From an uncultured Prevotellaceae bacterium (GTDB lineage Bacteria; Bacteroidota; Bacteroidia; Bacteroidales; Bacteroidaceae), in contig CALEPV010000061.1 in NCBI GenBank assembly GCA_937910905.1, positions 1-16,311 of the forward strand: a stretch of 16,311 bases of DNA, given 5' to 3'. Each line of letters begins with the position of its first letter. The first letter of the stretch is position 1. The position numbers were made by a program, and so were the translations under genes. Below the pieces are notes generated by a model that worked only from the letters and a program-made list of their open reading frames with translations, was not told where the DNA came from and did not search any database. Shown piece by piece: positions 15,687 through 16,311 of the stretch.

Positions 15687-15707
15687 TAGTGATTTATACA
15701 TCATCTC

Positions 15708-16223
15708 TCACCTCTGCCTCTGCCCCAGCACATCCTCTTCGCGATAGAGGAGGTAGCCCTCGGCATCCACGATGATGAGGGAAGGGTCGCCCTGCTCCGG
15801 TGTCATAAACATAGCGGAGCCCGAAGGCTGCATCCACTGGTAGCCGCGCTCGTTGCTGTCGTAGATTTCGCCATAGCGCACGGACACGGAGTCGACGAAG
15901 CTCACAGTCTCGGTATGGCTCACCTGCGCGATGATGCGCCATACGGTACGTGTCTTCTTAGTGTAGCTCACCTGAAAGTAGCATGAGCGCCCGGCCACCA
16001 TGCCGTGGAACAGGAAGTACTGCTGATTGCCCATGCGCTTCTCCAGCTTGTAGCCCCGATGACGCAGGGAGTCGGAGAACTCATATATGTCGCCCTTCAT
16101 CTCCAACCCCTCGAAGAGCATGTGCTGTGCTACCTGCGGCTGAGCCACTACTGTGCTATCCTGCGCCTGCGCGTACAGCGGCAGGACTGCTATCAGCGCG
16201 GCTATGAGTAGGTGTTTAGTCAT
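15708..16223 (-). CDS. Small secreted protein of unknown function
   Basis: 171 residues on the minus strand, convergent with the five-gene operon. The start ATG (16221-16223) gives a clear signal peptide, residues 1-20 (MTKHLLIAALIAVLPLYAQA before Q21), with no lipobox Cys. The mature part begins with a polar stretch, then FEGLEMKGDIYEFSDSL, a central FHGMVAGRSCYFQVSY and a C-terminal SLIIVDAEGYLLYRE. The alternation of short hydrophobic and charged stretches suggests a mixed alpha/beta periplasmic or outer-surface protein. The pattern 'F.G..MKG....F...L...GY' followed by 'F.G..AG..C...V' reminds me of small secreted Bacteroidales proteins of unknown function, but I cannot name a family. No catalytic or metal-binding motif is apparent. 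Nothing ties it functionally to the operon. Confidence 0.88.
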   Translation of the reverse strand: MTKHLLIAALIAVLPLYAQAQDSTVVAQPQVAQHMLFEGLEMKGDIYEFSDSLRHRGYKLEKRMGNQQYFLFHGMVAGRSCYFQVSYTKKTRTVWRIIAQVSHTETVSFVDSVSVRYGEIYDSNERGYQWMQPSGSAMFMTPEQGDPSLIIVDAEGYLLYREEDVLGQRQR

Positions 16224-16255
16224 GGATGTGATGTGTTTTTATGGTTCTACAAGGA

Positions 16256-16263
16256 CAAAAGTA
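16256..16263 (-). promoter_or_regulatory. Candidate -7 promoter element for the minus-strand gene
   Basis: Read on the minus strand this is TACTTTTG, matching TAnnTTTG, 32 bases before the start codon. No good -33 TTTG was found at the usual distance upstream. The remaining bases to the window edge (16264-16311) are AT-rich and hold no gene. Confidence 0.4.
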
Positions 16264-16311
16264 TGAATTATTCTCTATACGTTGACGCATATTGCAGGCA
16301 ATTTTGTACTT

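Larger units (their letters stand above)
15301..15707. other. Structured non-coding region between convergent genes
   Basis: 407 bases with no convincing gene. Short open frames exist in all three plus frames across 15501-15775, but their peptides (LHRGV, APRC, CTAVS) are simply the 22-bp repeat read in successive frames, because 22 is not a multiple of three. The region holds a promoter-like motif (15365-15396), a long inverted repeat (15392-15511), short direct repeats and a palindrome array (15541-15686), all listed separately. Nothing was recognised in 15301-15364. Confidence 0.8.

Noticed and set aside
15501..15775. Three overlapping short plus-strand open frames with repeated HRGV, APRC and CTAVS peptides
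   Set aside because: All three frames are open because the 22-bp unit lacks stop codons, and the peptides are the same repeat in rotating frames. There is no signal peptide, and two of the frames run into the minus-strand gene.

Overview
The window looks like a chromosomal segment of a Bacteroidales bacterium, most likely Prevotella-like. I infer this from four things. The encoded proteins are secreted and end in type IX secretion (T9SS)-style tails, several with a final NGKxxxVK. The modules are typical of that group: BspA-type leucine-rich repeats, InlB/Flg_new repeats, cohesin-like and dockerin-like modules, and jelly-roll domains. The start codons have A-rich leaders and no clear Shine-Dalgarno sequence. 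Two promoter candidates fit the Bacteroidetes -7 consensus TAnnTTTG. No tRNA, rRNA, insertion sequence or CRISPR array was seen.

Positions 1-15300 hold five plus-strand genes with gaps of only 47, 13, 19 and 33 bases, so they are probably one operon whose promoter lies upstream of the window. In order they are: (1) the 3' part of a jelly-roll/dockerin/cohesin-like protein; (2) a 1356-residue protein with four cohesin-like modules, two of them a perfect 386-bp duplication; (3) an 1892-residue mosaic adhesin with a classical T9SS type A tail; (4) a 204-residue protein made of one small beta domain plus a C-terminal dockerin; and (5) a 998-residue protein with an N-terminal cohesin-like domain, one divergent bacterial repeat and eleven tandem InlB-type repeats. 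No catalytic domain is recognisable in any of them. The module content suggests a self-assembling cell-surface layer or adhesin complex: dockerin modules sit in genes 1 and 4, cohesin-like modules in genes 1, 2 and 5. This is inferred from domain content and has not been demonstrated.

Positions 15301-15707 are a 407-base non-coding stretch between convergent genes, with unusually dense structure. It holds a promoter-like motif, a 22-bp near-perfect inverted repeat spanning 120 bp, short direct repeats, and an array of seven palindromes. The palindrome centres are exactly 22 bp apart although three different palindrome sequences are used. The last two units are reverse complements of each other and can form a 14-bp hairpin. 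This array is the most unusual item in the window.

Positions 15708-16223 hold a minus-strand gene for a small secreted protein of unknown function, with a promoter-like motif upstream.
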